From Bacteroidota bacterium (lineage in GTDB: Bacteria; Bacteroidota; Bacteroidia; Bacteroidales; JAAAOM01): 64,000 bases of DNA. The stretch lies in assembly GCA_009908855.1 (NCBI GenBank), contig JAAAOM010000031.1, positions 124,001-188,000 on the forward strand, given 5' to 3'. Below the pieces are notes generated by a model, which was not told the origin of the DNA, did not search any database, and worked only from the letters and a program-made list of their open reading frames with translations. Positions 26,561 through 35,089 of this stretch are shown one piece after another (within the stretch, counting starts at the first letter, position 1; each line of letters starts with the position of its first letter). The position numbers were made by a program, and so were the translations under genes.

Positions 26561-27337
26561 TCACCAAAATCTTCTGATTAATCTTAACCCATGGGTGTAA
26601 ATTCCTTTGTCATCGTTGTATATACCGTAGTGGTCAATGCTATCAATACGAACTCTCCCCGAAGCATGCATAATTTTATTGGAGCCCAAAAGAATACCAA
26701 CATGGGTTATGTTCCCTTCCTTGTTATCAAAAAAAGCCAAATCTCCCGAATGAGAATCGGTTAAAGATATAACTTCTTTGCCGTTCGGTGCAATTGCCTG
26801 CTGCGATGCATCACGTGGAATACCGATACCTGCCAACTTAAAAGCAACCTGTGTAAATCCCGAACAATCAATCCCATACGGTGTTCGTCCTCCCCATAAA
26901 TAAGGCGTGTTCAAATAGATAGATGTTATTTTTTCAATAAAATTATTTAAACTAAATGGTGCATTTTCCGAAACATTGTTATACGTTTTGAAACCAATCC
27001 GGTTCAATAACTTTTCATTCGTTGCCATTTCACTACCGGCGTATATGGTATAAACGGTACCATTCAGGTGCATTAATGCTAATTCTTTTTGTACGACAAG
27101 TAATTTATTTTCGTGCCATAATTTTCTGTACGCGTCTTCAATGTATGTTATCATTTTAGCATCCACCCACCCTTCATAGCTATCAGATATTATTTTTATA
27201 CGAAGCCAATTATCTTGCTGATGGTTAATCGTTACTGTTTCACCAAAAAGCAGTTGATGCATCATTTCCGATTTTTCGGTGGCTTCAGCCCGAACCGGAA
27301 CCATGCTTTCAGTGGCTAAACCATAGGATTCCTTCAT
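26561..27337 (-). CDS. NlpC/P60 cysteine peptidase with SH3-like domains
   Basis: A 258-residue peptidase of the YkfC/dipeptidyl-peptidase VI type, which cleaves gamma-D-glutamyl bonds in cell-wall peptides. Two bacterial SH3-like domains fill about residues 8-130; the first includes GETVTINHQQDNWLRIK. The NlpC/P60 domain follows with YLWGGRTPYGIDCSGF. The nucleophile is Cys158, the catalytic His is in HVGILLG, and a third polar residue follows in the HASGRVRIDS region. There is no signal peptide, so it probably acts in the cytoplasm on recycled muropeptides. It is divergent from the 7TM-HD gene. Confidence 0.9.
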   Translation of the reverse strand: MKESYGLATESMVPVRAEATEKSEMMHQLLFGETVTINHQQDNWLRIKIISDSYEGWVDAKMITYIEDAYRKLWHENKLLVVQKELALMHLNGTVYTIYAGSEMATNEKLLNRIGFKTYNNVSENAPFSLNNFIEKITSIYLNTPYLWGGRTPYGIDCSGFTQVAFKLAGIGIPRDASQQAIAPNGKEVISLTDSHSGDLAFFDNKEGNITHVGILLGSNKIMHASGRVRIDSIDHYGIYNDDKGIYTHGLRLIRRFW

Positions 27338-27383
27338 GGGATTCTGTTGTAAATGAGACTTAAAATTAATTGAATTCAGTTAA

Positions 27384-27417
27384 TTTCGGTATTTCAAAAG
27401 GAAGATTATTACCTTTG
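27384..27417 (+). promoter_or_regulatory. Promoter of the 7TM-HD gene
   Basis: TACCTTTG (27410-27417) matches TAnnTTTG. A TTTCG stretch at 27384-27388 is a weak upstream box at 21-22 nt. The start codon is 17 nt downstream. Confidence 0.6.
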
Positions 27418-27434
27418 GGACTGATTGGAAATTT

Positions 27435-29585
27435 ATGAAGCGACTTTTACAAAGTATTCGGGAAAACATATGGTTTGTTAATCGACTGGCATTGTTTTTT
27501 GCAGCATTGGTTATTATTACCTACCTGCTGCCGCGTCAGGGAAAATTCCAGTATGAATATCAGCTGGGTATGCCCTGGAGACATGACGACCTGATTGCAC
27601 AATTCGATTTTCCTATACATAAATCAGATGCGGAATTGGCCGGTGAAAGGGATTCAATAATGAAATCATTCAGGCCTTACTATAATTTTCAGATTGAGGT
27701 TGGCCTCGAGCAGATTAAAAATTTTAAAACCACCTTTGAGGAAGAATGGAATAAATTTTCCGTTTCAGCGTATGATATCGAAAATCCGGAAACATTTAAG
27801 GAAAGTAGCCGATACAGAACGCATCGTCAATTGCGCGATAAGTACCGGGAATTTATTTCCGGTCAGCTATTGCGGGTATATGACAAGGGAATACTTGAAC
27901 TAAATGACAACGTAAGTATCGATAAAAAAAATGGGGCGATCGTAATAGCTAAATACAATGTTGCAGAGGAGCAAAGCCTGGCCGAGGTGTTTACGCCTAA
28001 ATCGGCTTATCAGTATATCTCCAATAATTTATCGCAGCGCATTTTAGAAGAAAACAGCACCCTGGTAAATAAATACAACCCATTTTTCGAGCAGTTTTCA
28101 CTGGATCGCTTTATTTCCTCAAATTTAATTTACGACCAGCAACGGTCCGAGAATTATCGGCAGGCTATTTTATCTGAAATTTCACCAACCAAAGATATTG
28201 TTCGTGAAGGTCAATTGATTATTGAAAGGGGAGATGTGATTACCGAAGAACAATTTCAACAAATTGAATCATTCCGGAAAGAATACGAACAACGATTGGG
28301 GGAATCCAATAAATACTATTTCATTTTACTTGGGAAAATAATAATCGTTCTGGTGAGTTTAGGGGTGCTTTTCCTGTTTTTATTTAATTTCAGAATAACG
28401 ATTTTCCGAAATGCCAAACATGTCATATTTATACTGTTTCTGATTGTAGGTATGTTAGGTGTAACAAAGGCATCGCAAGTGCTGGAATTTAATACCGGAA
28501 ATATTTACTGGATTCCTTTTACACTATTACCCATCATTATGCGCACTTTTTTTGATGCGCGTCTGGCATTATTCACTCATTTTGTAACAACGCTTTTAAT
28601 AGGTTTTTATGCCCCCAATGCCTTTGAGTTTTTATTCCTGAATTTTATTGCAGGTAATGTGGCAATATTTACACTTACCAATTCCAATAGGCGCCGAAAA
28701 ATTGTTGTTACTTCGTTGTTTGTAATGCTGGCGTATGCTTTCACATACATGGGGTTTTCCATTATCCGGCATGGTGATTTTAATAGTATTGACAGCGACA
28801 ATTTTCTGTTATTTGGTATTAACGGCCTCTTTTTATTCGTGGCTTACCCGCTTATTTATGTCTTTGAAAAGTCGTTTGGCTTTGTTTCCGATGCTACCTT
28901 ATTGGAGCTATCTGATACCAATCAGCCATTACTAAGGCAACTGGCGGAAAAAGCCCCTGGTACATTTCAACATTCACTACAGGTAGGGAATATTGCCGAA
29001 GAAGCGATTTATCGTATTGGCGGTAATGCCCTGTTGGTAAGAACCGGTGCTTTGTATCACGATATTGGTAAGATGGATAATCCAATTTATTTCATTGAAA
29101 ACCAACGTCCCGGAATGAATCCGCATGACCGGATTGAATTTAATGAAAGTGCCAAAATCATTATCAACCATGTTAAAAAAGGCGTGGAAATTGCCCGAAA
29201 AAATAAATTACCAGAGATTATTGTTGATTTTATCCGCACCCATCATGGTACCTCTACTGTACAATATTTTTACCGCAATTATGTGAGTAAATATCCTGAT
29301 GAAGAGGTATCCATCAAAGATTTTTCTTATCCTGGCCCACGCCCGCATACAAAAGAAATGGCAGTTTTAATGATGTCCGATTCCGTAGAAGCCGCTTCCC
29401 GTAGCCTGAAAAACATAACGGAAGAATCGCTGGAGAATTTGGTGGATAATATTATTAATTATCAACAGGTTGAAGAGCAATATAACGAGGCTGATATAAC
29501 TTATAAAGACATTTCTATTGCCAAAGAAATATTTAAAAAGCGGTTAAAAGAAATCTATCATGCCCGTATTGCTTATCCCGAATAA
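27435..29585 (+). CDS. 7TM-HD family membrane phosphodiesterase (PgpH-like)
   Basis: A 716-residue inner-membrane protein. The first membrane helix is at about residues 16-34. An extracytoplasmic 7TMR-HDED domain follows (about 45-285, ending GQLIIERGDVITEEQ), then a bundle of about seven helices (about 290-480), and a cytoplasmic HD domain (about 500-650). HD-domain metal ligands are visible: FQHSLQVGN (His near 514), YHDIGKMDNP (His-Asp at 542-543) and RTHHGT. Homologues such as Listeria PgpH hydrolyse cyclic di-AMP, so this is the likely activity. No diadenylate cyclase gene is in the window. Confidence 0.9.
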   Translation: MKRLLQSIRENIWFVNRLALFFAALVIITYLLPRQGKFQYEYQLGMPWRHDDLIAQFDFPIHKSDAELAGERDSIMKSFRPYYNFQIEVGLEQIKNFKTTFEEEWNKFSVSAYDIENPETFKESSRYRTHRQLRDKYREFISGQLLRVYDKGILELNDNVSIDKKNGAIVIAKYNVAEEQSLAEVFTPKSAYQYISNNLSQRILEENSTLVNKYNPFFEQFSLDRFISSNLIYDQQRSENYRQAILSEISPTKDIVREGQLIIERGDVITEEQFQQIESFRKEYEQRLGESNKYYFILLGKIIIVLVSLGVLFLFLFNFRITIFRNAKHVIFILFLIVGMLGVTKASQVLEFNTGNIYWIPFTLLPIIMRTFFDARLALFTHFVTTLLIGFYAPNAFEFLFLNFIAGNVAIFTLTNSNRRRKIVVTSLFVMLAYAFTYMGFSIIRHGDFNSIDSDNFLLFGINGLFLFVAYPLIYVFEKSFGFVSDATLLELSDTNQPLLRQLAEKAPGTFQHSLQVGNIAEEAIYRIGGNALLVRTGALYHDIGKMDNPIYFIENQRPGMNPHDRIEFNESAKIIINHVKKGVEIARKNKLPEIIVDFIRTHHGTSTVQYFYRNYVSKYPDEEVSIKDFSYPGPRPHTKEMAVLMMSDSVEAASRSLKNITEESLENLVDNIINYQQVEEQYNEADITYKDISIAKEIFKKRLKEIYHARIAYPE

Positions 29586-29594
29586 TATAATTAA

Positions 29595-29616
29595 GCGCTT
29601 GAACCATCAGAAGCGC
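29595..29616. terminator. Possible shared hairpin between converging genes
   Basis: GCGCTT (29595-29600) and AAGCGC (29611-29616) form a 6-bp stem in the 21-bp gap, reaching into the end of the LolA-like gene. There is no T run, so this is a weak candidate. Confidence 0.35.
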
Positions 29617-30263
29617 ATATCAATAATTTCGGCGTTGGGATAATTGTTTTTATCGAACTGAAAATATGACTCAGAAACAGATACATTGGTTTTAAATACA
29701 TCAATGGTTACGAGGTAATCATCACCATCTTTGCCCACGGATTCAATTTTGTATAAATGATAGTTATCCGCATTCACCAGAATATTGATTCTTGAGTAGG
29801 GTTGATCCAGGTTTTTCGGATATAATTCAATCTCGTGATATTGCTGTCCGTTTAACGTGCTGGTTGATTTATAGCGATATTTAAAATCGCGTTCATACCA
29901 GGTAAATATTTTTGCCGGATTGCTCACAAAATCTTCATCTTCCATATTGGGACGTGTAATGGTAATTTCGTTCAGGTCTTCCATGATGGTATACATATTT
30001 TCTCCGTCGTAAATTACTTTTGAACCAAGTGTTTCCAGTATGTACGAGCTATCTCTGATATGTATTGTGCCTTCATTTTCTGTGTTGATATCCTCGCGGC
30101 GATTTACATACTTCAGTGTAAATTCTGCTTGTATGGTTTCGTATTTTTCTGTTATTTCGGCTACTTCATCTAATACTTCTTTGGCTTTAGGGTCTTGCGT
30201 GAGTTGTCCGTAGCCACAGGTCATATTCAACAGGATAAAAGTTGTAAAAAGAATTTCTTTCAT
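29607..30263 (-). CDS. LolA-like outer membrane lipoprotein carrier protein
   Basis: A 218-residue periplasmic protein with a signal peptide (MKEILFTTFILLNMTCGYG). It has the half-barrel pattern of the LolA/LolB fold: AEITEKYETIQAEFTLKYV at the start, then GTIHIRDSSYILET, IYDGENMYTIMEDLNEI and YRINILVNADNYHLYKIES-like strands. Carriers of this type shuttle lipoproteins from the inner to the outer membrane. It lies 11 nt after ftsK on the same strand, a pairing I know from other Bacteroidota genomes, so the two are probably co-transcribed. Confidence 0.85.
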   Translation of the reverse strand: MKEILFTTFILLNMTCGYGQLTQDPKAKEVLDEVAEITEKYETIQAEFTLKYVNRREDINTENEGTIHIRDSSYILETLGSKVIYDGENMYTIMEDLNEITITRPNMEDEDFVSNPAKIFTWYERDFKYRYKSTSTLNGQQYHEIELYPKNLDQPYSRINILVNADNYHLYKIESVGKDGDDYLVTIDVFKTNVSVSESYFQFDKNNYPNAEIIDMRF

Positions 30264-30274
30264 TATTGGTTATA

Positions 30275-32692
30275 TTAATTGCTTTGTAATTGGTTCAAAT
30301 ATTGTTCCAATGTGTATTCATCGGGAAATAATACCTGCCGCGCTTTACTACCTTCAAAAGGCCCCACTATACCGGCTGCTTCCAGTTGATCGACGATACG
30401 GCCGGCACGATTATAACCGATGGAGAATTTGCGTTGGATCAATGAGGTTGAGCCTTGTTGATGAATTACAACCAGGCGGGCTGCCTCATCAAATAAATCA
30501 TCCCGTTTTGACAGATCCACTTCGCCGGTTTCACCAGAACCTGTCGACTCTTCAACTTCAGGAAGAATATAGGCCGTGGTGAAGGATTGCTGTTCCTGAA
30601 TGTGCGCTGTGATTTTTTCCAACTCCGGAATATCCAGGAATCCACATTGTAATCGTTTCATATCACTGCCTGGTGCAAAAAGCATGTCACCGCGCCCCAC
30701 AAGCTGATTGGCTCCGGGGCTGTCTAAAATCGTTCTGGAATCAATCATGGATGTTACCCGAAATGCAACCCGGGCCGGGAAATTGGCTTTAATGATTCCT
30801 GTAATGATATTGGTTGTCGGACGTTGTGTGGCAATTATTAAATGAATGCCTATAGCCCTTGCCAATTGAGCAAGTCGTGCCAGTGGCATTTCCACCTCTT
30901 TTCCTGCGGTCATTATTAAATCGGCAAATTCATCCACAACCACCACTATATACGGTAAGTAGCGATGCCCGTTTTGGGGATTTAGTTTACGACTGATAAA
31001 TTTTGTGTTGTATTCCTTGATATTTCGCACATGAGCCTGTTTAAGCAGGTTGTAGCGATTGTCCATTTCGACGCATAATGATTGAAGGGTATGAATTACC
31101 TTTTGTGTATCGGTAACAATGGCCTCTTCTTCATCCGGTAACTTGGCCAAAAAATGTTTTTCAAGTTTTGAATATAAGGTCAGTTCAACTTTTTTGGGGT
31201 CTACCAATACAAATTTTAATTGTGCCGGATGTTTTTTATATAGCAGTGAAGTAAGTATCACATTGAGACCTACTGACTTACCCTGTCCTGTAGCCCCTGC
31301 AACCAATAAATGCGGCATTTTGGTTAAATCGAACACATGTGTTTCATTTGAAATTGTTTTACCTAGTGCAACTGCCAGCTCCATTTTCGATTCCTGGAAT
31401 TTTCTGGAAGCGATTAATGAACGCATGGAAACGGTTTCAGGTGTCTGGTTCGGTACTTCTATACCAATGGTTCCTCTGCCAGGTATAGGGGCAATAATAC
31501 GAATTCCCAGTGCGCTTAAATTTAGTGCAATGTCATCCTCCAGGTTTTTGATCTTGGAAATGCGTACGCCCGGTGCCGGTACAATTTCATATAATGTAAT
31601 GGTCGGGCCTATGGTTGCCTTAATTTTATCTATTTGAATTTTATAGTTGGCAAGCGTTTCAACAATTTTATTCTTATTGCTTACCAGTTCCTCATTGGTT
31701 ACGGTCGAATCATCAGACTTATGGTTTTCCAGCAGATCAATTGAAGGGTATTGATAATTTGAGAGCTCAAGGGTGGGGTCATAATCTTCCTGCGGCAGGT
31801 TCTTTTTTACCGTTTCCTCCTTCACATGCATGGAATTCTGAACGGATAATTCAGGTTCATGGCTTTTGGATTCGGACTCGTGCGATGGTTCTTCCTTTGT
31901 GGCAGAAACCGTTGTTTCAGTATTTTGCGCTACCTCTTCAAAAGATATGCGCTCATGTTGCTTGTGAAAGCTGTCATCTTCCTCCCGGTTTTTAAATTCG
32001 GTTTCAAATATCAGGTCATCCGATTCATCTGTGTTGAGTGGCCCGGGTTCAGCTTCCTCAAAAGTTGCTGGTGGCGAATGATCATCTTTTAGAGGATTGT
32101 ATTGAATAAAGAATATTTTTATTTTTTCCAGGATATGATCATAAGCCAGCACCAGTGTGCTAAAAAAAGCGATGATTACAACCAGGTATGCACCTACTTC
32201 ACCCAAAAGTGTACTGAGCCATTCAGACATGAAATACCCATGTTTTCCGCCAAGGCCATACCCCAGGTAACCATCGAGATTTTCAAAAACAAGGCTTAAA
32301 AATATGGATGTCAGAATGGCAAAGAACAGGGTAATACGCAATGTTCTCCAGAATCTCAACCATTTAATCCGCATTAAGTTAAGTCCTGCCACAAACATTA
32401 AAAAGGGAATAGCAAACGCAGCAATACCAAATGTATTGCTAATAAGTGTATAGGACACATAAGCACCAAATTTACCACTGAAATTGTCAACGGCAATATC
32501 AGAAGAGGACAGTACTTTTTGCCATTCAAAACTCTGATCGGTCTTCCAGGTAAAAAAATAGGATACAAATGCAATGGTTACAATAATTGCAAAAACCAGT
32601 AATACCAGTCCGGTAACAAACTGCGTGCGTTCATCCCGTAGAAAATCAATAAAGGATACAATTGGATTCTTACGCTTCTTTTTTCTCGCCAT
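30275..32692 (-). CDS. ftsK: DNA translocase FtsK/SpoIIIE
   Basis: A hexameric DNA pump at the division septum. The product has 805 residues from the ATG at 32692; an in-frame TTG one codon upstream is the alternative. About four membrane helices lie in residues 20-190. An acidic, low-complexity linker (about 195-320) is followed by the motor: Walker A ATGQGKSVG near 465, Walker B VVVVDEFADL near 600, and the ATQRPTTNIITG block. A C-terminal winged-helix gamma domain (from about 735, with QRKFSIGYNRAGRI) reads KOPS polarity sites. The linker is short compared with the E. coli protein. Confidence 0.95.
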   Translation of the reverse strand: MARKKKRKNPIVSFIDFLRDERTQFVTGLVLLVFAIIVTIAFVSYFFTWKTDQSFEWQKVLSSSDIAVDNFSGKFGAYVSYTLISNTFGIAAFAIPFLMFVAGLNLMRIKWLRFWRTLRITLFFAILTSIFLSLVFENLDGYLGYGLGGKHGYFMSEWLSTLLGEVGAYLVVIIAFFSTLVLAYDHILEKIKIFFIQYNPLKDDHSPPATFEEAEPGPLNTDESDDLIFETEFKNREEDDSFHKQHERISFEEVAQNTETTVSATKEEPSHESESKSHEPELSVQNSMHVKEETVKKNLPQEDYDPTLELSNYQYPSIDLLENHKSDDSTVTNEELVSNKNKIVETLANYKIQIDKIKATIGPTITLYEIVPAPGVRISKIKNLEDDIALNLSALGIRIIAPIPGRGTIGIEVPNQTPETVSMRSLIASRKFQESKMELAVALGKTISNETHVFDLTKMPHLLVAGATGQGKSVGLNVILTSLLYKKHPAQLKFVLVDPKKVELTLYSKLEKHFLAKLPDEEEAIVTDTQKVIHTLQSLCVEMDNRYNLLKQAHVRNIKEYNTKFISRKLNPQNGHRYLPYIVVVVDEFADLIMTAGKEVEMPLARLAQLARAIGIHLIIATQRPTTNIITGIIKANFPARVAFRVTSMIDSRTILDSPGANQLVGRGDMLFAPGSDMKRLQCGFLDIPELEKITAHIQEQQSFTTAYILPEVEESTGSGETGEVDLSKRDDLFDEAARLVVIHQQGSTSLIQRKFSIGYNRAGRIVDQLEAAGIVGPFEGSKARQVLFPDEYTLEQYLNQLQSN

Positions 32693-32782
32693 CAATTAGC
32701 CTGTAATTTTGATATGCAAGTATACTAAGAGAAAGAATAAACGAAAAGCAATGCGGTAAATTGTTATAAACAGGATGGTAAT

Positions 32783-33466
32783 TTATTCCATCAGCTTGTT
32801 CATGACTTTTGACATGGATTCGCGTGAGATACGTTTGGGATTATTAAAAACTTCAAAATCTTTCTCACCGATGGGGGATTCCTCAATTTTGTCGGCGATG
32901 AAACGCATTTTAAGCTCGTTCATGGTTAATTGAAAGTCAAGCAAAACACCATCAATCTGGTGATAGGGATTGGTTGCGTTCGGGTTCTCAATGGCAATCT
33001 CATGGGTATAATAAACATCAAATGTTTCACCCGAGGGTAGTTTTGCAATTGCTTTCCTGGCTTTTAGACCGGCAATATTGGTTGTATCATTCGTTTTGTC
33101 AATATTCATGTCTTCCATAGCATCATAGCAACATATAGTTTCTCCCTTCTCACCTATAAAAATATATTCATTTTCAAACACTTTTAATAATGTCCGGGCA
33201 TTTTTATCCTGAAAATTGGTGATGTTGCTGATGCGTAAAAAACCCAGGAATCCGTCAATGGTGCTGACCGATTTTGAAGAATTAAATTTTAAAATCATTT
33301 TTTTGGGTAACAGTGGGGTGCCAATGTTATCCATTTCATTATGGAGATACCTGATTTCATAAGTAATTATTCCTTCCTGCAATCCATCTTTTTGAATTAA
33401 CTTATTACAGGAATAGAACAAAGTAAAAGTGGTGATTAGCAGTAGTATAATTCTTAATTTGTTCAT
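32783..33466 (-). CDS. Predicted lipoprotein, unknown function
   Basis: From the ATG at 33466 the product is 227 residues with a lipoprotein signal (MNKLRIILLLITTFTLFYSC, Cys20). An in-frame ATG 48 nt further upstream would place a non-hydrophobic stretch ahead of the signal. The mature part starts with a beta strand, QEGIITYEIRY. Later it has KARKAIAKLPSGETFDVYYT, reminiscent of the DUF4412/GLPGLI-like proteins that share an incomplete LolA-like barrel. That family link is a suggestion only. A candidate promoter lies 33 nt upstream of the start. Confidence 0.75.
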   Translation of the reverse strand: MNKLRIILLLITTFTLFYSCNKLIQKDGLQEGIITYEIRYLHNEMDNIGTPLLPKKMILKFNSSKSVSTIDGFLGFLRISNITNFQDKNARTLLKVFENEYIFIGEKGETICCYDAMEDMNIDKTNDTTNIAGLKARKAIAKLPSGETFDVYYTHEIAIENPNATNPYHQIDGVLLDFQLTMNELKMRFIADKIEESPIGEKDFEVFNNPKRISRESMSKVMNKLME

Positions 33467-33498
33467 ATCAATACAGTTACACGGAAATCTAAAAATAA

Positions 33499-33506
33499 CA
33501 AAAATA
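33499..33506 (-). promoter_or_regulatory. -7 element upstream of the lipoprotein gene
   Basis: On the minus strand this reads TATTTTTG, a full match to TAnnTTTG, 32 nt before the start codon. No good upstream TTTG box was found. Confidence 0.45.
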
Positions 33507-33654
33507 CCGCACATAACCCTATTTTTTTGATCACTGTACTATATTCATTTACCAACCAATAAATCAATAAAAAATTCAAACTAAAAAATGAATAATTCTT
33601 ATTAATTATGATTCGGTATGAGATTTATCATAGCCATTCATTTAAATAAATTTA

Positions 33655-33662
33655 TAAATTTG
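33655..33662 (+). promoter_or_regulatory. -7 element upstream of ornithine carbamoyltransferase
   Basis: TAAATTTG matches TAnnTTTG and lies 35 nt before the start codon. The upstream box is weak. Confidence 0.5.
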
Positions 33663-33697
33663 CAAAACAAATGTTTAAATATGTAAAATAACACAAT

Positions 33698-34699
33698 ATG
33701 TCCATTCAATTAAAAGGCAGGAGTTTTCTTAAGTTGTTGGATTTCAGACAGGATGAGATTTTATATTTTTTAAAATTATCAGGTGAATTAAAACAAGCGA
33801 AAAAGGAAGAGAAAGAATCGCAACGTTTAAAAGGAAAGAATATAGCTTTAATATTTGAGAAAACATCCACCCGAACCAGGTGCGCATTTGAAGTAGCCGC
33901 CAGCGACCAGGGTGCTTCAACAACATATTTAGGTCCCACCGGGTCGCAAATTGGTGCAAAAGAATCGATGAAGGATACGGCAAGGGTATTAGGACGAATG
34001 TATGATGGTATCGAATACCGGGGCTTTGGACAATCTGTTGTAGAAGAATTGGCCAAATACTCCGGCATACCGGTATGGAATGGACTAACGGACGAATTCC
34101 ATCCAACCCAGGTTTTGGCCGATTTATTAACTATGCAGGAACATTGTAATAAACCCCTGAATGAAATTAGTTTTGCTTATGTGGGAGATGCTCGTAACAA
34201 CATGGGTAACAGTTTGATGGTAGGAGCGGCAAAAACCGGGATGGATTTCAGAGCCGGTGCTCCGTTGGAATTATTGCCGGATGAAAAACTGGTGAATACT
34301 TGTCGTCAATTAGCCGGGGAATCAAATGCATCCATTACCCTTACCGATGATCCCCGGGAAGCTGTTAAAGGTGTAGACTTTATCTATACTGATGTATGGG
34401 TATCAATGGGCGAGGACGAAAGTGTTTGGGAGCACCGAATTAACCAGCTGAAGCCTTACCAGGTTAACAATGCATTATTGACGGCTGCGCAAAATCCTAA
34501 CGTAAAATTTCTACATTGTCTTCCTGCATTTCATAATCGGGAAACTTCAATGGGCGAGAAAATATATCAAAAATTTGGGATTGAATCCATGGAAGTTACC
34601 GATAACGTTTTTGAATCAGAAGCGTCCATTGTATTTGATGAAGCTGAGAACAGGGTGCACACCATCAAGGCTGTTATGGTGGCTACTTTAGGCGGGTAA
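33698..34699 (+). CDS. Ornithine carbamoyltransferase
   Basis: Condenses carbamoyl phosphate and ornithine to citrulline. The 333 residues contain the carbamoyl-phosphate motif [11 protein letters not shown] (about residues 55-65), HPTQ in [11 protein letters not shown], the DVWVSMGE ornithine-loop region, and [14 protein letters not shown]. The latter loop and the length match the E. coli ArgF/ArgI and catabolic ArcB class rather than the shorter anabolic class. It also lacks obvious features of the N-acetyl- or N-succinylornithine enzymes that many Bacteroidota use. The gene stands alone, with its own promoter-like element and terminator. Without arcA, arcC or arg genes nearby, the direction in vivo is open, so I give no symbol. 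Confidence 0.92.
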   Translation: MSIQLKGRSFLKLLDFRQDEILYFLKLSGELKQAKKEEKESQRLKGKNIALIFEKTSTRTRCAFEVAASDQGASTTYLGPTGSQIGAKESMKDTARVLGRMYDGIEYRGFGQSVVEELAKYSGIPVWNGLTDEFHPTQVLADLLTMQEHCNKPLNEISFAYVGDARNNMGNSLMVGAAKTGMDFRAGAPLELLPDEKLVNTCRQLAGESNASITLTDDPREAVKGVDFIYTDVWVSMGEDESVWEHRINQLKPYQVNNALLTAAQNPNVKFLHCLPAFHNRETSMGEKIYQKFGIESMEVTDNVFESEASIVFDEAENRVHTIKAVMVATLGG

Positions 34700-34726
34700 A
34701 TCTTATTATGATTTTGTATAAAAAGA

Positions 34727-34754
34727 AAATGCATGCCAATGCATGCATTTTTTT
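34727..34754 (+). terminator. Intrinsic terminator after ornithine carbamoyltransferase
   Basis: A 10-bp perfect stem (AAATGCATGC / GCATGCATTT), CAAT loop, followed by TTTT. It lies 27 nt after the stop codon. Confidence 0.9.
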
Positions 34755-35089
34755 AGTAGAATAGTTAGTTAGTATAAGATTAATATAGTTAACTGGTTGA
34801 TTAGTGCTTTGATTATAATACCGTAAAATTATATAATTTTTTAAATTAAAAAAATTTTTTTTAAGATTTTATAAGGACAATGTTAAGCCAATATTAATAC
34901 CAGCCTGGTAATTTTCTGTGATGCAATTCGTTGTTGATTTTGTGCTTTTTTCAAATTTGAATTAAATTAACATGTTTGTCAAATTGTCGTTCTTTTCGAG
35001 GGTTATTATGACATTATGGCTTGTGATTGGCGTGTGTTCATAATGGCAAATGTTTTGATAGTTTTAAATGAATCAAAACCGGACGTGTT
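34755..35089. other. AT-rich region upstream of clpB
   Basis: About 335 bp with no supported gene. The first half is very AT-rich. The only structure of note is the dyad at 35052-35079. No CIRCE heat-shock operator was found, and no full TTTG/TAnnTTTG promoter is evident. Confidence 0.5.
35052..35079. promoter_or_regulatory. Inverted repeat just upstream of clpB
   Basis: GTTTTGAT and ATCAAAAC with a 12-nt spacer, ending 10 nt before the clpB start codon. It could be an operator for a stress regulator or a hairpin over the ribosome-binding region. Confidence 0.45.

Noticed and set aside
31119-31637. 172-codon plus-strand open frame inside ftsK
   Set aside because: Opposite the conserved motor domain of ftsK and without features of its own.
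34700-35089. CIRCE or sigma-32 type heat-shock sites upstream of clpB
   Set aside because: No TTAGCACTC/GAGTGCTAA pair and no matching promoter were found.
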